64,000 nucleotides of DNA from an uncultured Prevotellaceae bacterium (GCA_947305005.1 CAMZCM010000011.1:19227-83226), one strand, 5' to 3'; numbered from the stretch's first letter, positions 26,633-36,310 are shown. Program-made: numbers and translations. Notes: generated by a model not told the origin, from the sequence alone.

Positions 26633-28305
26633 TTCTGATTATCTTTATTACGGATCTCAACTCTACGAATCTTTCCACTAATGGTTTTTGGCAGTTCGTT
26701 CACGAACTCGATAATACGAGGATATTTGTAAGGAGCTGTCTCGCGTTTCACGTGTTCTTGTAACTCCTTGATGAGGGCATCGCCAGCTTTGTCCTTCCAT
26801 TCTTTACCGAGTACCACAGTTGCTTTTACGACCATACCACGAATTTCATCAGGAACACCTGTGATGGCACATTCAACAACAGCGGGATGCGTCATCAGTG
26901 CACTCTCCACCTCGAACGGGCCAATGCGGTAGCCACTAGATTTGATGACATCGTCAATGCGACCCTCGAACCAATAGTAACCATCCTCATCGCGCCAGGC
27001 AACGTCGCCAGTGAAGTAATAGCCGTCGTGCCAAGCCTGACGGGTCAGCTCTGGATCCCGATAGTACTCCTTGAACAAACCGATAGGCTTGCGGTCGCCG
27101 ACCTTCACCACGATTTCGCCTTTTTCACCATCTTCGCAGGGTGTTCCGTCGGGTTTCAACAGGTCAATTTGATATTGTCCATTGGGTTTGCCCATGGAAC
27201 CGGGTTTGGGTTCCATCCACGGCATTGTGCCAAGGGTCATAGTGGTTTCCGTCTGTCCGAAACCTTCCATCATCTTAATGCCCGTTTTCTCATAGAACTT
27301 GTCGAACACAGCGGGGTTCAGCGCCTCGCCTGCGGTGGTGCAATATTCAAGTGATGAAAGGTCATACTTCGACAGGTCTTCGCGAATCATGAAGCGGTAG
27401 ATGGTCGGAGGTGCGCAGAAACTCGTCACCTTATATTTCTCTATCTGGCGTAGCAGTGTATCAGCGTTAAATTTTTCGTGATCGAAGACAAAGACTGTTG
27501 CGCCTGCGAACCATTGTCCATAGAACTTTCCCCAAACGGCCTTGCCCCAACCCGTATCAGCTACGGTGAGGTGCAACGATCCCTCATGAAGGTTGTGCCA
27601 GAAGACACCTGTGCTCAGATGTCCCATCGCATAGAGAAAATCGTGGGCAACCATCTTGGGCTCACCTGAAGTACCACTGGTGAAGTACATCAACATCGTA
27701 TCCTCATTGTTATTGACGAAAGCAGGACGTTGGAAGGCAGGGGCGGAGGAAATCTCAGCGTGCCAGTCATGCCAACTGTCAGGGATATCATTACTCGTTG
27801 ATGAACTCGGACGTACAGCCACTAGAACTTCCACCGAGGGGCTCTCGGGCATAGCTTCTTCCACTTGGCTCATCACATAAGGGTCATCGACGCAGATGAT
27901 GGCCTTGACACTTGCACGTGTATTGCGATAGACAATGTCGTGCTTAGTGAGCATATGGGTAGCAGGAATGACTACAGCACCAAGCTTGTGTAGCGCCAAC
28001 ATCGTGACCCACCATTCATAACGACGTTTCAAAATCAACATCACAGGGTCGCCTTTGCCGATGCCGATGCTTTGGAGATATCCGGCGGCTTGGTCTGTCT
28101 CTTTTTTCAATTGTCCAAAAGTCGTGCGACGTTCGGCACCTTCGTCGTTCGTCCACAGCAAAGCCAACTTTTCAGGCTCTTCCTCTGCCCACGCGTCCAT
28201 GACATCGTAAGCAAAGTTGAAGTGTTCTGGGATAATAAACTCCAGATGCTCGTTATAATCTTCACAAGATGTGAATTGTGTTTGCTTTAGAAATCTTTCT
28301 ACCAT
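26629..28305 (-). CDS. Acyl-CoA synthetase, AMP-forming (medium-chain type)
   Basis: 558 residues. ANL-superfamily signatures: P-loop YFTSGTSGEPK (about residue 210), GFGQTETTM, GEIVVKVGDRK, YYFTGDVAW with the hinge, and the C-terminal Lys in PKTISGKIRR. It activates a carboxylic acid to its acyl-CoA through an acyl adenylate. The closest pattern is that of medium-chain/acetyl-type ligases; the substrate is uncertain. The same gene next to an XRE-cupin regulator within arg/pro genes is a common Bacteroidales neighbourhood as I recall. It lies 8 nt after the regulator gene and overlaps proC by 4 nt. Confidence 0.88.
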   Translation of the reverse strand: MVERFLKQTQFTSCEDYNEHLEFIIPEHFNFAYDVMDAWAEEEPEKLALLWTNDEGAERRTTFGQLKKETDQAAGYLQSIGIGKGDPVMLILKRRYEWWVTMLALHKLGAVVIPATHMLTKHDIVYRNTRASVKAIICVDDPYVMSQVEEAMPESPSVEVLVAVRPSSSTSNDIPDSWHDWHAEISSAPAFQRPAFVNNNEDTMLMYFTSGTSGEPKMVAHDFLYAMGHLSTGVFWHNLHEGSLHLTVADTGWGKAVWGKFYGQWFAGATVFVFDHEKFNADTLLRQIEKYKVTSFCAPPTIYRFMIREDLSKYDLSSLEYCTTAGEALNPAVFDKFYEKTGIKMMEGFGQTETTMTLGTMPWMEPKPGSMGKPNGQYQIDLLKPDGTPCEDGEKGEIVVKVGDRKPIGLFKEYYRDPELTRQAWHDGYYFTGDVAWRDEDGYYWFEGRIDDVIKSSGYRIGPFEVESALMTHPAVVECAITGVPDEIRGMVVKATVVLGKEWKDKAGDALIKELQEHVKRETAPYKYPRIIEFVNELPKTISGKIRRVEIRNKDNQK

Positions 28306-28313
28306 AGTTGTCT

Positions 28314-28871
28314 TTATTCTACTGTGAATGCGAGGAAACGAACGGGACGTTCACCGATGGCGCGCATGCCATGGGGTTTTGTGCTGTCGAAATAGATGCT
28401 GTCACCCTCTTCGAGAACGATGGTTTTGCCGCCGAGGAATAGTTCCATAGCACCTTCCAGAACCATGTTGAACTCCTGACCGGGATGAGTATTCTTATAG
28501 ATAGTATGGGCATCGGGCTTCGGTTCCACTGTAACGATAAACACCTCGGCCTTATTATCCGCAAAGCCACCTGTCAGACTCTGGTATTTATAGGCCTTCG
28601 TACGTTCAATGCTCATGCCCTGTCCTTTGCGGACAACTAAATACCCGTGCATGTGCGGCTCTTCGTCGAAGATGAGAGCCTCTGTGCTGATACCATAATG
28701 GTTGGCGATGGTCATCAACTTGGAGATGGTGATGTCGGCCTCTCCATTTTCTACACGCTCATAAGTCTCCAGAGAGAGACCGCAAAGATCGGCTACTTCC
28801 TGTGCAGGAATGTCAAGCGCATCGCGCAGACCGCGCAGACGCTCGCCGATTTGGTGAAGTTGTTCGTTCAT
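28314..28871 (-). CDS. XRE-family regulator with C-terminal cupin domain
   Basis: 185 residues. Residues 7-65 form an HTH-XRE domain (LRDALDIPAQEVADLCGLSL followed by TYERVENGEADITISKLMTIA), and residues 110-183 form a cupin barrel (HPGQEFNMVLEGAMELFLGG, then GDSIYFDSTKPHGM). Such proteins bind a small effector in the cupin. It lies 21 nt after argD and 8 nt before the acyl-CoA ligase gene, so it probably regulates the ligase gene or the whole unit; the effector is unknown. Confidence 0.87.
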   Translation of the reverse strand: MNEQLHQIGERLRGLRDALDIPAQEVADLCGLSLETYERVENGEADITISKLMTIANHYGISTEALIFDEEPHMHGYLVVRKGQGMSIERTKAYKYQSLTGGFADNKAEVFIVTVEPKPDAHTIYKNTHPGQEFNMVLEGAMELFLGGKTIVLEEGDSIYFDSTKPHGMRAIGERPVRFLAFTVE

Positions 28872-28892
28872 TGATGATTGTATTGATGTTGA

Positions 28893-30035
28893 TTATTTCT
28901 GGATGTAGTTGAGACTTCTTTTGAACTTCTCGAGGAATTCATCTGCTTCAGCCATACTTAAGCACAGCGGTGGCAACAAACGCAACACATGGGTTCCTGC
29001 ACAACCTGTGAACACATGCTCATCAAAGAGCAGATGCTGGCGGATTTCCTTGTAGGGCTCGTTGAGTTCGATGCCGATCATCAGGCCGCGACCGCGCACT
29101 TCTTTCACGTTTGTACCAACAAGACTTGAACATGCATTGAGGAGATGTTCTCCGACTTTGCGGGCGTTATCTATCAGTCCTTCACCTTCGATCACGTCTA
29201 ATACTGCCAATGCAGCTGCGCAGGCTAAGTGGTTACCGCCAAAGGTCGTTCCCAACTGGCTATAAACAGCCTCGAATTTAGGTGAAATAAGAACTGCTCC
29301 CATTGGGAAGCCGTTGGCGATACCTTTTGCTACTGTGATGATATCGGGTTGGACACCTAACCATTGATGAGCAAAGAACTTACCACTACGTCCATAGCCA
29401 CATTGAATCTCGTCGCAAATGAGGACAGTTCCTGCCTCATCGCACGCAGCACGCAAGCTCTGCATGAATTCACTTGTTGCCAATTGGATACCACCTACAC
29501 CCTGAATGCATTCGATGATACAGGCTGCAACGTCACCTTTAGCTAGCTCCGTCTTCCATGCTTCGAGATCATTGAGTGGGAGGAAGGTGACATGTCCGTT
29601 GTTGTTAATGGGAGCTACAATCTTTGGGTTATTGGTCACTTCTACAGCCAAGGAAGTACGGCCATGAAACGCTTTTACAGCAGACAGAACACGCTTACGT
29701 CCTGTGTGGAAAGAAGCCAATTTCAAGGCGTTCTCGTTGGCCTCAGCACCGCTATTAATCAGGAATAAACGATAGTCTTCATAACCACACGCCTTCCCTA
29801 ACCGTTCTGCCAATTGTTGTTGCAGTTTGTTCACTACGGAATTGCTGTAGAAACCAAGCTGAGCAACTTGTCGGCTGACAGCCTCTACATAATGCGGATG
29901 AGCATGGCCAATGGAGATGACTGCGTGTCCGCCATACAAATCCAAATATTCTATACCTTTATCATCCCATACATGGCAACCTTTACCACGCACAATATTG
30001 ATGGGAAAGAGGGGGTAAACATCAAATAATTCCAT
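28893..30035 (-). CDS. argD: Acetyl/succinylornithine aminotransferase
   Basis: 380 residues from this start. Class III PLP fold: NSGAEANENALKLASFHTGR, AFHGRTSLAVEVTNNPK, DEIQCGYGRSGKFFAHQ, then the Schiff-base Lys in ITVAKGIANGFPMG and TTFGGNHLACAAALAV. It transaminates N-acylglutamate semialdehyde to N-acylornithine (the succinyl form is expected with this argF'). An in-frame ATG at 30056 lies only 11 nt after the -7 box; the ATG at 30035, preceded by ATAAAG, matches family N-termini (MELFDVYPL) better. It is the first gene of the unit that ends at argF'. Confidence 0.93.
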   Translation of the reverse strand: MELFDVYPLFPINIVRGKGCHVWDDKGIEYLDLYGGHAVISIGHAHPHYVEAVSRQVAQLGFYSNSVVNKLQQQLAERLGKACGYEDYRLFLINSGAEANENALKLASFHTGRKRVLSAVKAFHGRTSLAVEVTNNPKIVAPINNNGHVTFLPLNDLEAWKTELAKGDVAACIIECIQGVGGIQLATSEFMQSLRAACDEAGTVLICDEIQCGYGRSGKFFAHQWLGVQPDIITVAKGIANGFPMGAVLISPKFEAVYSQLGTTFGGNHLACAAALAVLDVIEGEGLIDNARKVGEHLLNACSSLVGTNVKEVRGRGLMIGIELNEPYKEIRQHLLFDEHVFTGCAGTHVLRLLPPLCLSMAEADEFLEKFKRSLNYIQK

Positions 30036-30067
30036 CTTTATGTCTCTGATAATCATGAAAACGGTGG

Positions 30068-30075
30068 CAAAGGTA
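30068..30075 (-). promoter_or_regulatory. -7 box (TACCTTTG) of the argD unit
   Basis: The minus strand reads TACCTTTG, then CCACCGTTTTC before the ATG at 30056. It would drive argD through argF'. The spacer 30076-30230 shows no other clear element. Confidence 0.65.
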
Positions 30076-30236
30076 CGTCAAATATCTGAAATAGCGATGC
30101 TTTTTGTCAGTAAATCGCTGAAAAAAGCAACACTATCCTTCTTCCCTTATGATACGATTCGTTTTTTTCCTTCTGAAAACAGATGATGAGAATGCTTAGA
30201 TTTGTGAGGCTTTGTATCTGGAGGAGAAAAACGCCC

Positions 30237-30288
30237 AATCGATTCAAACGATCGAGTGAGCTAATTCACTGGATCGCTTGAATCGATT
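30237..30288. repeat. 52-nt imperfect palindrome
   Basis: AATCGATTCAA, CGATC and AGTGA on the left pair with TCACT, GATCG and TTGAATCGATT on the right: 21 of 23 positions match around a 6-nt loop (30260-30265). The arms contain smaller palindromes (TGAATCGATTCA). No T run follows on either strand. It lies in a 570-nt gene-free spacer (30057-30627) about 165 nt upstream of the argD promoter. Further on, 30420-30485 holds three TTAATAG repeats and little else. Confidence 0.8.
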
Positions 30289-30563
30289 CAGGTGATTTTG
30301 GCTATCAATGAAGGGGGAAGGGTTAGGGGTTCATGATAACGGTCAGAATCAGGGATAATTTGTAAACAATTTTCTTCCGTCTCCTGTGTAACGCGAAAAT
30401 GGCTATTCATCGTAAAAATTGTTAATATTAATAGTAACAAATGCTACCCTTAATAGAAAAAAGTATAACCATTAATAGTGCGAAAACGTAGTGGTAAGAC
30501 TGTCTTGATAGATGTTCAATAATTTCTTTTTTGCGGTCCGCGATAGTGGAACAGTAGCTCATC

Positions 30564-30605
30564 AAAAAAAACGATGAGAGCGTACCAAAAATTTGATACG
30601 CCCTC
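30564..30605 (-). terminator. Terminator of the esterase operon
   Basis: On the minus strand GAGGGCGTATCAAA pairs over 14 positions (two G-U) with TTTGGTACGCTCTC, followed by ATCG and eight T. It lies 22 nt after the esterase stop codon. Confidence 0.85.
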
Positions 30606-30627
30606 GGTAATAATGATATAGGTAAGG

Positions 30628-33600
30628 TTATGGAATGACGACCTTTGTTTTATCGGAGGTAATGAAAAGACCGTGATGGGGCTTGGAGACGGGTGTTCCT
30701 GCCAGGTTGTAGCAGGCTTTGGGAAGGTCCGTTGAGGCAGAAGCTTCCTTGGGCGCACTAACGTTGTCGAGGATTTCTTCTACGTCCTGCATCCATTTGG
30801 TGAGGTCTTTGACCATAGCATTGTGGTATGCAAAATCTGTTTTGAAGCCAAATCCGTGACCACCAGTGCTGAAAGATTTTGCCTTGTAGGGAACTTTTGC
30901 CTTGCGCAAAGCCGTTTGATATTTTGAAACATTCGATGCTGGAGGGACGGTTCCGTCGTTGGTGGCCCAGCAGAGGTAGGCGCGTGGTGTCTCGGCAGTC
31001 ACCTGTTTCTCGTTGCTATAGAGCTCAATGAGTTCTTTTGAAGGGTTCTTGCCAAGAAGATTATCACGTGAACCAGCATGAGTGCCTGTTCCCATCGTAA
31101 TAACCGGGTAGAAAAGGATTTGGAAAACAGGTAGTTCGTCACCTGTTAAGTGTGTCGCAACAGTAGATGCCAAGTGTCCGCCGGCGCTGAAGCCAATCAC
31201 ACCAATCTGTCCAGTCGTGGTGTGGAGTTCCTCGGAATTTTCGCGCAGATAACGCATCGCATCACGAGCCTGTGTCAGCGGGCCGTCAGGGGCTGTCGGT
31301 GGGGTGGTATAGGTGAGAACAGCGGCTGTGTAGCCAAAGTCATTAAAGAAAGGAGCCCAATCTGCGCCCTCGCTGCTACCTGCCACATAGCCGTAGCCTC
31401 CACCAGGGATAATAAGAATACCTCGGCCATTGGATTTCTCTTCATCAGATGTAAAGAGCCTGATGACAGCGCCAGAAGGTAGTTTCACATTCTCAATAGC
31501 CAAGACACCTACCTCGCAAACACTGAAAATGCTGCCGACATCGGTGAGGCTGCCCCAGAAGCCAAGGTGTCCACCTGATCCGCCATATTCATTGATATAT
31601 GGATAGGAACCGTCGGCTGCGAGGAGGAATCCCTTCTGACTTTCTACAATACGCCACTTGAAAACATCATCGCTCAAGACGGCAACGTCGTTCTGTTTCT
31701 CTTCGCTATAAACTTTAGAGAGGGTCTTGGTGATGTCGGAGCGATTATATACGATGATGCCGTCGTAAGGGTTACCTTGGAAGGCCCACTGATAGGCCGC
31801 GCTGTTGACATCTTGCTTCGTGGGAAATGGATTGCATTTGTACCCTTCATCAGCATTCACGTAATTGGCACTATCACGCAGGGCGAGGTTGTACCAATGG
31901 GCGTTGTTGATATCGGGTGAAAGCTCAAAAGGGAGCGACCAGGTAGCAATGACGTTAACGATATTGTCTGCGTCCTTGGCCAAGGTGACAGGTTCCTTTA
32001 CTGTGTAGGTGGTGTAGGCTTTTCGGGGCACTCTGTCTGGCACCACGTTGAGCACATCACCTTCTTGACCGATGGAAGTGATTTTATCAAGAAAGGTGCC
32101 TTCGGAGTCAACGATACGATAGGTGACATTCACCTGTTTGCTGAAATAGTCATCGAGGGTAGCTAACGCATCTGTAGGGTCGAAGTCACCGACCTCCATG
32201 AAAGCTGTTTGATTGCCACCGTCTGTTGCGCTGTTATAAGTATTTACAACAACACCATAGGTAGTACCGCTGGCTGAGTTTGCAATGTAGCCCCCCATCG
32301 TTAGGCAGTAGGGGTACTCTGCTTTGACACCAACGTAATGTATTTTCACTGGCTCCATATAGTCATTCGAAAGGAGGATATTACTCCAGTCATCGCGGTA
32401 TGGGACAGGGTCGCGATAGGCAAATTTTTTGTCACTCACACTGTAAAGATAGGTTTGATCTTTGTAAGTAAGGATGGCAAACTCACCTTCTGTGGCTCCA
32501 ATGCCAGTTTTTACCGTATTGGTTATCTTGTCATTCTGGGTTCCATATTGTCCACGAAGAGTGGAAATGGTGTACTTCTTATTGTTGCTGGGCTTAAACA
32601 CATTCCATTCGGGGAGCGGATTCTTGATCTCGATGCCATCGGCTTTGATGATTTCCAACAGACTGTTGGCCCAAATTTCAGCCAGACGTTTAGCACCATT
32701 GACATTGGGATGGAGGAAGAAATCGCCGCTGTTTCCAGCTTCCTTCGTAAAGAGAACCTTATTATCCTCGAAGTACTCCCAAACACCACGGTTGCCTGCA
32801 AAGACTTGATCGTATTCCTCAATGATAGCATCTAGGATGGGATAGTAGCTGTGCAAACGGTCTAAACCTTCTTGCAGGTACATAGCCCCATTATGGGTAT
32901 TGGGGCTATACCAGATGGGATAGTTCAGTAGAATCTTACAGTCCGGAACCTGAGCAATGAGCTCATCAATAATCTTCTTGATATTATTGCGATAGGTGCT
33001 TGTTGAAACAGGTGCACCTTCTGTGGTAGTGCAAGCGCTATCATTGGTCCCAAGCATGATGGAGAAGAAAATTTTTCCGCCGTTACTGTTCTTGTATGCT
33101 TTGGCAGCATTTACTACGTTAGTAAAGTCAGTACGGCCGGGGAGGAACCCCCATGTCGTGATGCCAGAGTGACCACCATTATAAACGTTGGTGGTGACGC
33201 CAGTGGCTTGTTCTACTAATTTGCCACAAACAATGGGTGGCGCCTGTGTTGCGGAACTGCTAAGCGTAGCACCTGCGGTGATGCTGTTACCAATGAATAA
33301 CAGGTTAATGTTTTCTTTCGGATCAATGGGATCAGGTTCTCCTTCCACGGCCTGATATACTTGAAAACGGCCAAGGGAGACGTAGGGATTTCCATTGCTA
33401 TCATAACGATTGGAGCTGCCTGCATTGGTTGTCTTCTTTACAACAAAACGCACGTCGGTATAAGTCGTACCAAGGTCAATATGTGGTGAAGTGTACTTGT
33501 CGGGACGAAACGACGTGAAGCTGTTCTGCATATCAGTGAGGTGGGTAATCTCTTTCCACTCACCGTCAGGCAGGTTGGCAGCCTTGATAATCACTTCGGT

Positions 33601-33948
33601 AGGCGTGTCGTAAGTGGAACTCCACATTGAACCAATCATGGAGAATATGATGTGCTGTTCTGCCTCGTTGAAGTGTACCTGAAGATAAGTATCAGTACCA
33701 GCAGGAGGTGGCGCAGGATCGCTCCATGCGGAATGCCATATCTTTTCGTTGGTTCCGTAGCCCTGACTCTCAGGGAGTAGCAGGTTGCTGGCAGGAAACC
33801 CGTTTTGTGCGTTGTTGGACGTAATCTGTGAGCTGTTCTTCAGCAATGCTTCGCCAGCCTTCCAAACAAGATTTTGCGCGTTTGTTGGAAACAATACGTT
33901 GCCGAGGAGAATGGCCAATGCAATGAGCAAATAACGTAAAGGTTTCAT
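30628..33948 (-). CDS. Secreted multidomain esterase: SGNH hydrolase plus alpha/beta hydrolase
   Basis: 1106 residues from this start (an ATG at 33966 would add six). Signal peptide MKPLRYLLIALAILLGNVLF. Approximate domains: 25-205 discoidin-like (LQVHFNEAEQHIIFSMIGSM, DVRFVVKKTTNAG, SLGRFQVYQA); 215-425 SGNH/GDSL hydrolase (LLFIGNSITAG, LGTNDS, LHPNVNGA); 430-840 beta-rich binding modules with a ricin-like part near the end; 845-1060 alpha/beta hydrolase with nucleophile GFSAGGH and catalytic His in GGHGFGFK, as in acetylxylan-esterase-like BD-FAE enzymes; then a C-terminal tail CYNLAGTPVSKPHHGLFITS. Two esterase folds in one chain suggest deacetylation or deferuloylation of plant polysaccharide. 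Follows the SGNH gene after 11 nt. Confidence 0.82.
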   Translation of the reverse strand: MKPLRYLLIALAILLGNVLFPTNAQNLVWKAGEALLKNSSQITSNNAQNGFPASNLLLPESQGYGTNEKIWHSAWSDPAPPPAGTDTYLQVHFNEAEQHIIFSMIGSMWSSTYDTPTEVIIKAANLPDGEWKEITHLTDMQNSFTSFRPDKYTSPHIDLGTTYTDVRFVVKKTTNAGSSNRYDSNGNPYVSLGRFQVYQAVEGEPDPIDPKENINLLFIGNSITAGATLSSSATQAPPIVCGKLVEQATGVTTNVYNGGHSGITTWGFLPGRTDFTNVVNAAKAYKNSNGGKIFFSIMLGTNDSACTTTEGAPVSTSTYRNNIKKIIDELIAQVPDCKILLNYPIWYSPNTHNGAMYLQEGLDRLHSYYPILDAIIEEYDQVFAGNRGVWEYFEDNKVLFTKEAGNSGDFFLHPNVNGAKRLAEIWANSLLEIIKADGIEIKNPLPEWNVFKPSNNKKYTISTLRGQYGTQNDKITNTVKTGIGATEGEFAILTYKDQTYLYSVSDKKFAYRDPVPYRDDWSNILLSNDYMEPVKIHYVGVKAEYPYCLTMGGYIANSASGTTYGVVVNTYNSATDGGNQTAFMEVGDFDPTDALATLDDYFSKQVNVTYRIVDSEGTFLDKITSIGQEGDVLNVVPDRVPRKAYTTYTVKEPVTLAKDADNIVNVIATWSLPFELSPDINNAHWYNLALRDSANYVNADEGYKCNPFPTKQDVNSAAYQWAFQGNPYDGIIVYNRSDITKTLSKVYSEEKQNDVAVLSDDVFKWRIVESQKGFLLAADGSYPYINEYGGSGGHLGFWGSLTDVGSIFSVCEVGVLAIENVKLPSGAVIRLFTSDEEKSNGRGILIIPGGGYGYVAGSSEGADWAPFFNDFGYTAAVLTYTTPPTAPDGPLTQARDAMRYLRENSEELHTTTGQIGVIGFSAGGHLASTVATHLTGDELPVFQILFYPVITMGTGTHAGSRDNLLGKNPSKELIELYSNEKQVTAETPRAYLCWATNDGTVPPASNVSKYQTALRKAKVPYKAKSFSTGGHGFGFKTDFAYHNAMVKDLTKWMQDVEEILDNVSAPKEASASTDLPKACYNLAGTPVSKPHHGLFITSDKTKVVIP

Positions 33949-33977
33949 AGGTGTGTTAGCAATCAAAAGTTGATCTT

Positions 33978-34700
33978 TTATTTGACTCCTACTTTCTTGA
34001 TGGCAGCCTGTACCAGCGGCTCCATAATTTCATAACCAGCATGATTGGGATGACAGCCCTCGTCAGTTCCATCGTTTTTCTTGTCGGAGATGCCAGGGCG
34101 CATACGGCCTGTTACTTTTCCATTTTCATCGACTTCAACCATTGTTGAGTAGTAATCGACATACTGGAATTTATTTTTTTTGGCATACTCCTTGATGCGT
34201 GCATTGAGGCTTTGAATCTTCTCAATGGCATCGGTTACTTCTGGACGCCATACGTATTTCTCACAAGGCGTAATAGAGGTTAGGATTACTTTGATTTTGT
34301 TCTGCTTTGCCAACTGAGCCATCGTGCAGATATTTTGGAAAGTGCGGTCCTCTACATAGGGATGATTATTGAGGGCGATGTCGTTTGTACCACCATTGAT
34401 AACCACAGCCTGTGGCTTCAGATTGATGACATCCTCATAGAAACGGAGCACCATCTGATAAGTGGTCTGACCACTGATGCCGCGACCTATATAACCATTG
34501 TCCTTGAAGAACTGCTTACGACGGCTATACCAGTTATCGGTGATGCTGTTACCCATAAACACAACTTTACGCTGATCCTGAGGGAGTTTCTTAATTTCAA
34601 TATTATCTTTTTCGTAACGACCATAGTTGGCCCAATCTTGTTGTGCATGAACACTTACGAATGCACTAATAGCAAAAAGAAAAGTGAGAAAACGTTTCAT
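33978..34700 (-). CDS. Secreted SGNH/GDSL hydrolase
   Basis: 240 residues with signal peptide (MKRFLTFLFAISAFVSVHAQ). SGNH blocks: nucleophile Ser in VVFMGNSITDNW, Gly in RGISGQTT, Asn in VINGGTNDIALN and the Asp/His block CHPNHAGYEIM, complete. Enzymes of this type in Bacteroidota deacetylate glycans. It is transcribed with the multidomain esterase 11 nt downstream. Confidence 0.9.
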   Translation of the reverse strand: MKRFLTFLFAISAFVSVHAQQDWANYGRYEKDNIEIKKLPQDQRKVVFMGNSITDNWYSRRKQFFKDNGYIGRGISGQTTYQMVLRFYEDVINLKPQAVVINGGTNDIALNNHPYVEDRTFQNICTMAQLAKQNKIKVILTSITPCEKYVWRPEVTDAIEKIQSLNARIKEYAKKNKFQYVDYYSTMVEVDENGKVTGRMRPGISDKKNDGTDEGCHPNHAGYEIMEPLVQAAIKKVGVK

Positions 34701-34750
34701 AAATGATGATTTTTGAAGTTGAATGAATGTTTTTTGTTCAATATCTTCTG

Positions 34751-34758
34751 CAAAAATA
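34751..34758 (-). promoter_or_regulatory. -7 box (TATTTTTG) of the SGNH/esterase operon
   Basis: The minus strand reads TATTTTTG, 50 nt upstream of the SGNH gene start. No good -33 TTTG is seen. Confidence 0.5.
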
Positions 34759-34824
34759 GCATTTTTTCTATTGAGATGCGTAGGGTCTTTTGTCGTTTTT
34801 TTAAAAAGGAGGTATTTTTTGTCT

Positions 34825-34844
34825 CTTTACAACATTTTGTAAAG
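34825..34844. repeat. Short inverted repeat CTTTACAA-TTGTAAAG
   Basis: A perfect 8-bp inverted repeat with a 4-nt loop, between the terminator of the upstream unit and the SGNH promoter, about 70 nt from the -7 box. It could be an operator; no regulator gene is adjacent. Confidence 0.4.
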
Positions 34845-34848
34845 ACCT

Positions 34849-34887
34849 GAAAAAAGAGCGTCTCGCGCTTCACAGCGCAAGACGCTC
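34849..34887 (-). terminator. Terminator after the histidine phosphatase gene
   Basis: On the minus strand GAGCGTCT and GCGCT pair with AGCGC and AGACGCTC around a GTGA loop, followed by TTTTTT. It closes the small protein-EEP-GH20-phosphatase unit. Confidence 0.9.
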
Positions 34888-34987
34888 CCAAATGTTTGAA
34901 TACATTTTCTGCACTAATAAAACTAACTAACAAAACCTAACTAACTAATATACTATTCACTGCATGTTTTTTCGGTGGTTCGTGGCT

Positions 34988-36292
34988 CTAATATTTTTCT
35001 TCGAAAGAACGAAGTTTTTCAAGATAGTATTGGCGTAAATCTGCCCAACGATAGTAGGGCCCACTTACGGGCTGGGCCGGCATAGAAACTTCACGTTCGT
35101 TCAATAGGCATTTTACAAGGACACTTTTATCTGTAGTCCCAACCTTGCTGCCTGTCGGACGGTAGAAGATGAGTTGGATATTGCTGGCCATCGGGAATAT
35201 GTTGTAATTGCGCCATACGCGATCCAGTGTGTCCAAATTCTCTACGGAATAACGGGTAGGACCTAATTCCAAGAGACTGGCAAAAGGCATCAGACAAGAT
35301 TCATGACCAAAGCGCATCGTTGCCTGCACTTGCGTAGTGGTATCGGCTGTAGTGATGAAATTACGCAACAAGTTACGCTGGGCGTAAGGCTTTACGCCAT
35401 TAGTCTGCGGGGCTGGCCCGTGACTCATGTACCAGCGGATATTGTTGATGCGCCACTGGTCATATTGTTCCTCGGGAGTGAACAGATGAAGCAGATCTGT
35501 GCCTTCATCGTGGCTCTGCATATTTGTAGCCAAATTGAAGAGAGCACGCATGAAAGAGCCTGCATTCAGACTATCCTTCACCCATTGTTGGTCGTTGAAA
35601 AGGATGGGCATCAGGCGTTCCGGATGAGTCAGTTTCTCTGCATATTCACGAGCAGTGGCATCGGCATTTGTTGTCTTAACGATTCCGTCGTGGGGCTGGT
35701 TTAGATAATATTGGAGCGACTCGCTGACATCGTTATGGAAACGGATGGACGGATTGGCGGCTGCAAACTCTTCGCATTCCGCAATCATACTAAGGATGCA
35801 TCGGTTGATGACGGTACTGCGTGCATCAATAGGTAGGTCCTTTGTGAGAAAAATCTCCGGGAAATTGCGAATGATGCGCTTGGCGATACCGTGATGCTGG
35901 CGCTCACCCACTGTCGTGAGGTCTCCACGACGCTGATGTGTCGTTGCATAGATGGCTTCTACTGCTTGCCAAGTAGCCTCGCCTGTTGCTGTGAGTTTTC
36001 CTTGTGCATGAGCACGTTGCAACGCGTAGAGCGGTTTTGTATATTGCTCTTTGTCGATGAGCCAGCGAGAGCCATGACGACCATAGTGAGTGAAATAGAA
36101 GGGCTCGTAGCCTGCAGGAGTTGGCGTAAGAGCTTGTGTAGCCGGATGGTTATCATAGGCTAAATACTCACTCGCACAAAGAAAGGCGTTTCCTTTGATG
36201 TCTTCGGCAGCACTCCTTTTATAGAGATTTTGTCCAACGGCAGTCAGAGAGACAGCCATTGCAAGAGTAAGCAAAAGTCGATGCATATTCAT
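34988..36292 (-). CDS. Secreted histidine acid phosphatase family protein (MINPP/phytase-like)
   Basis: 434 residues; signal peptide ends SLTAVGQ. The phosphate-binding motif is YFTHYGRHGSRWL (RHGxR, residues about 65-77) and the distal acid motif is RFGHESCLMPF (HE in place of HAE/HD), the two blocks of branch-2 histidine phosphatases such as multiple inositol polyphosphate phosphatase. It most likely removes phosphate from phytate or other organic esters in the periplasm or outside the cell. It follows the GH20 gene after 18 nt and ends in a strong terminator. Confidence 0.83.
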   Translation of the reverse strand: MNMHRLLLTLAMAVSLTAVGQNLYKRSAAEDIKGNAFLCASEYLAYDNHPATQALTPTPAGYEPFYFTHYGRHGSRWLIDKEQYTKPLYALQRAHAQGKLTATGEATWQAVEAIYATTHQRRGDLTTVGERQHHGIAKRIIRNFPEIFLTKDLPIDARSTVINRCILSMIAECEEFAAANPSIRFHNDVSESLQYYLNQPHDGIVKTTNADATAREYAEKLTHPERLMPILFNDQQWVKDSLNAGSFMRALFNLATNMQSHDEGTDLLHLFTPEEQYDQWRINNIRWYMSHGPAPQTNGVKPYAQRNLLRNFITTADTTTQVQATMRFGHESCLMPFASLLELGPTRYSVENLDTLDRVWRNYNIFPMASNIQLIFYRPTGSKVGTTDKSVLVKCLLNEREVSMPAQPVSGPYYRWADLRQYYLEKLRSFEEKY

Positions 36293-36310
36293 GATTAATA
36301 CGGTAGAAGA

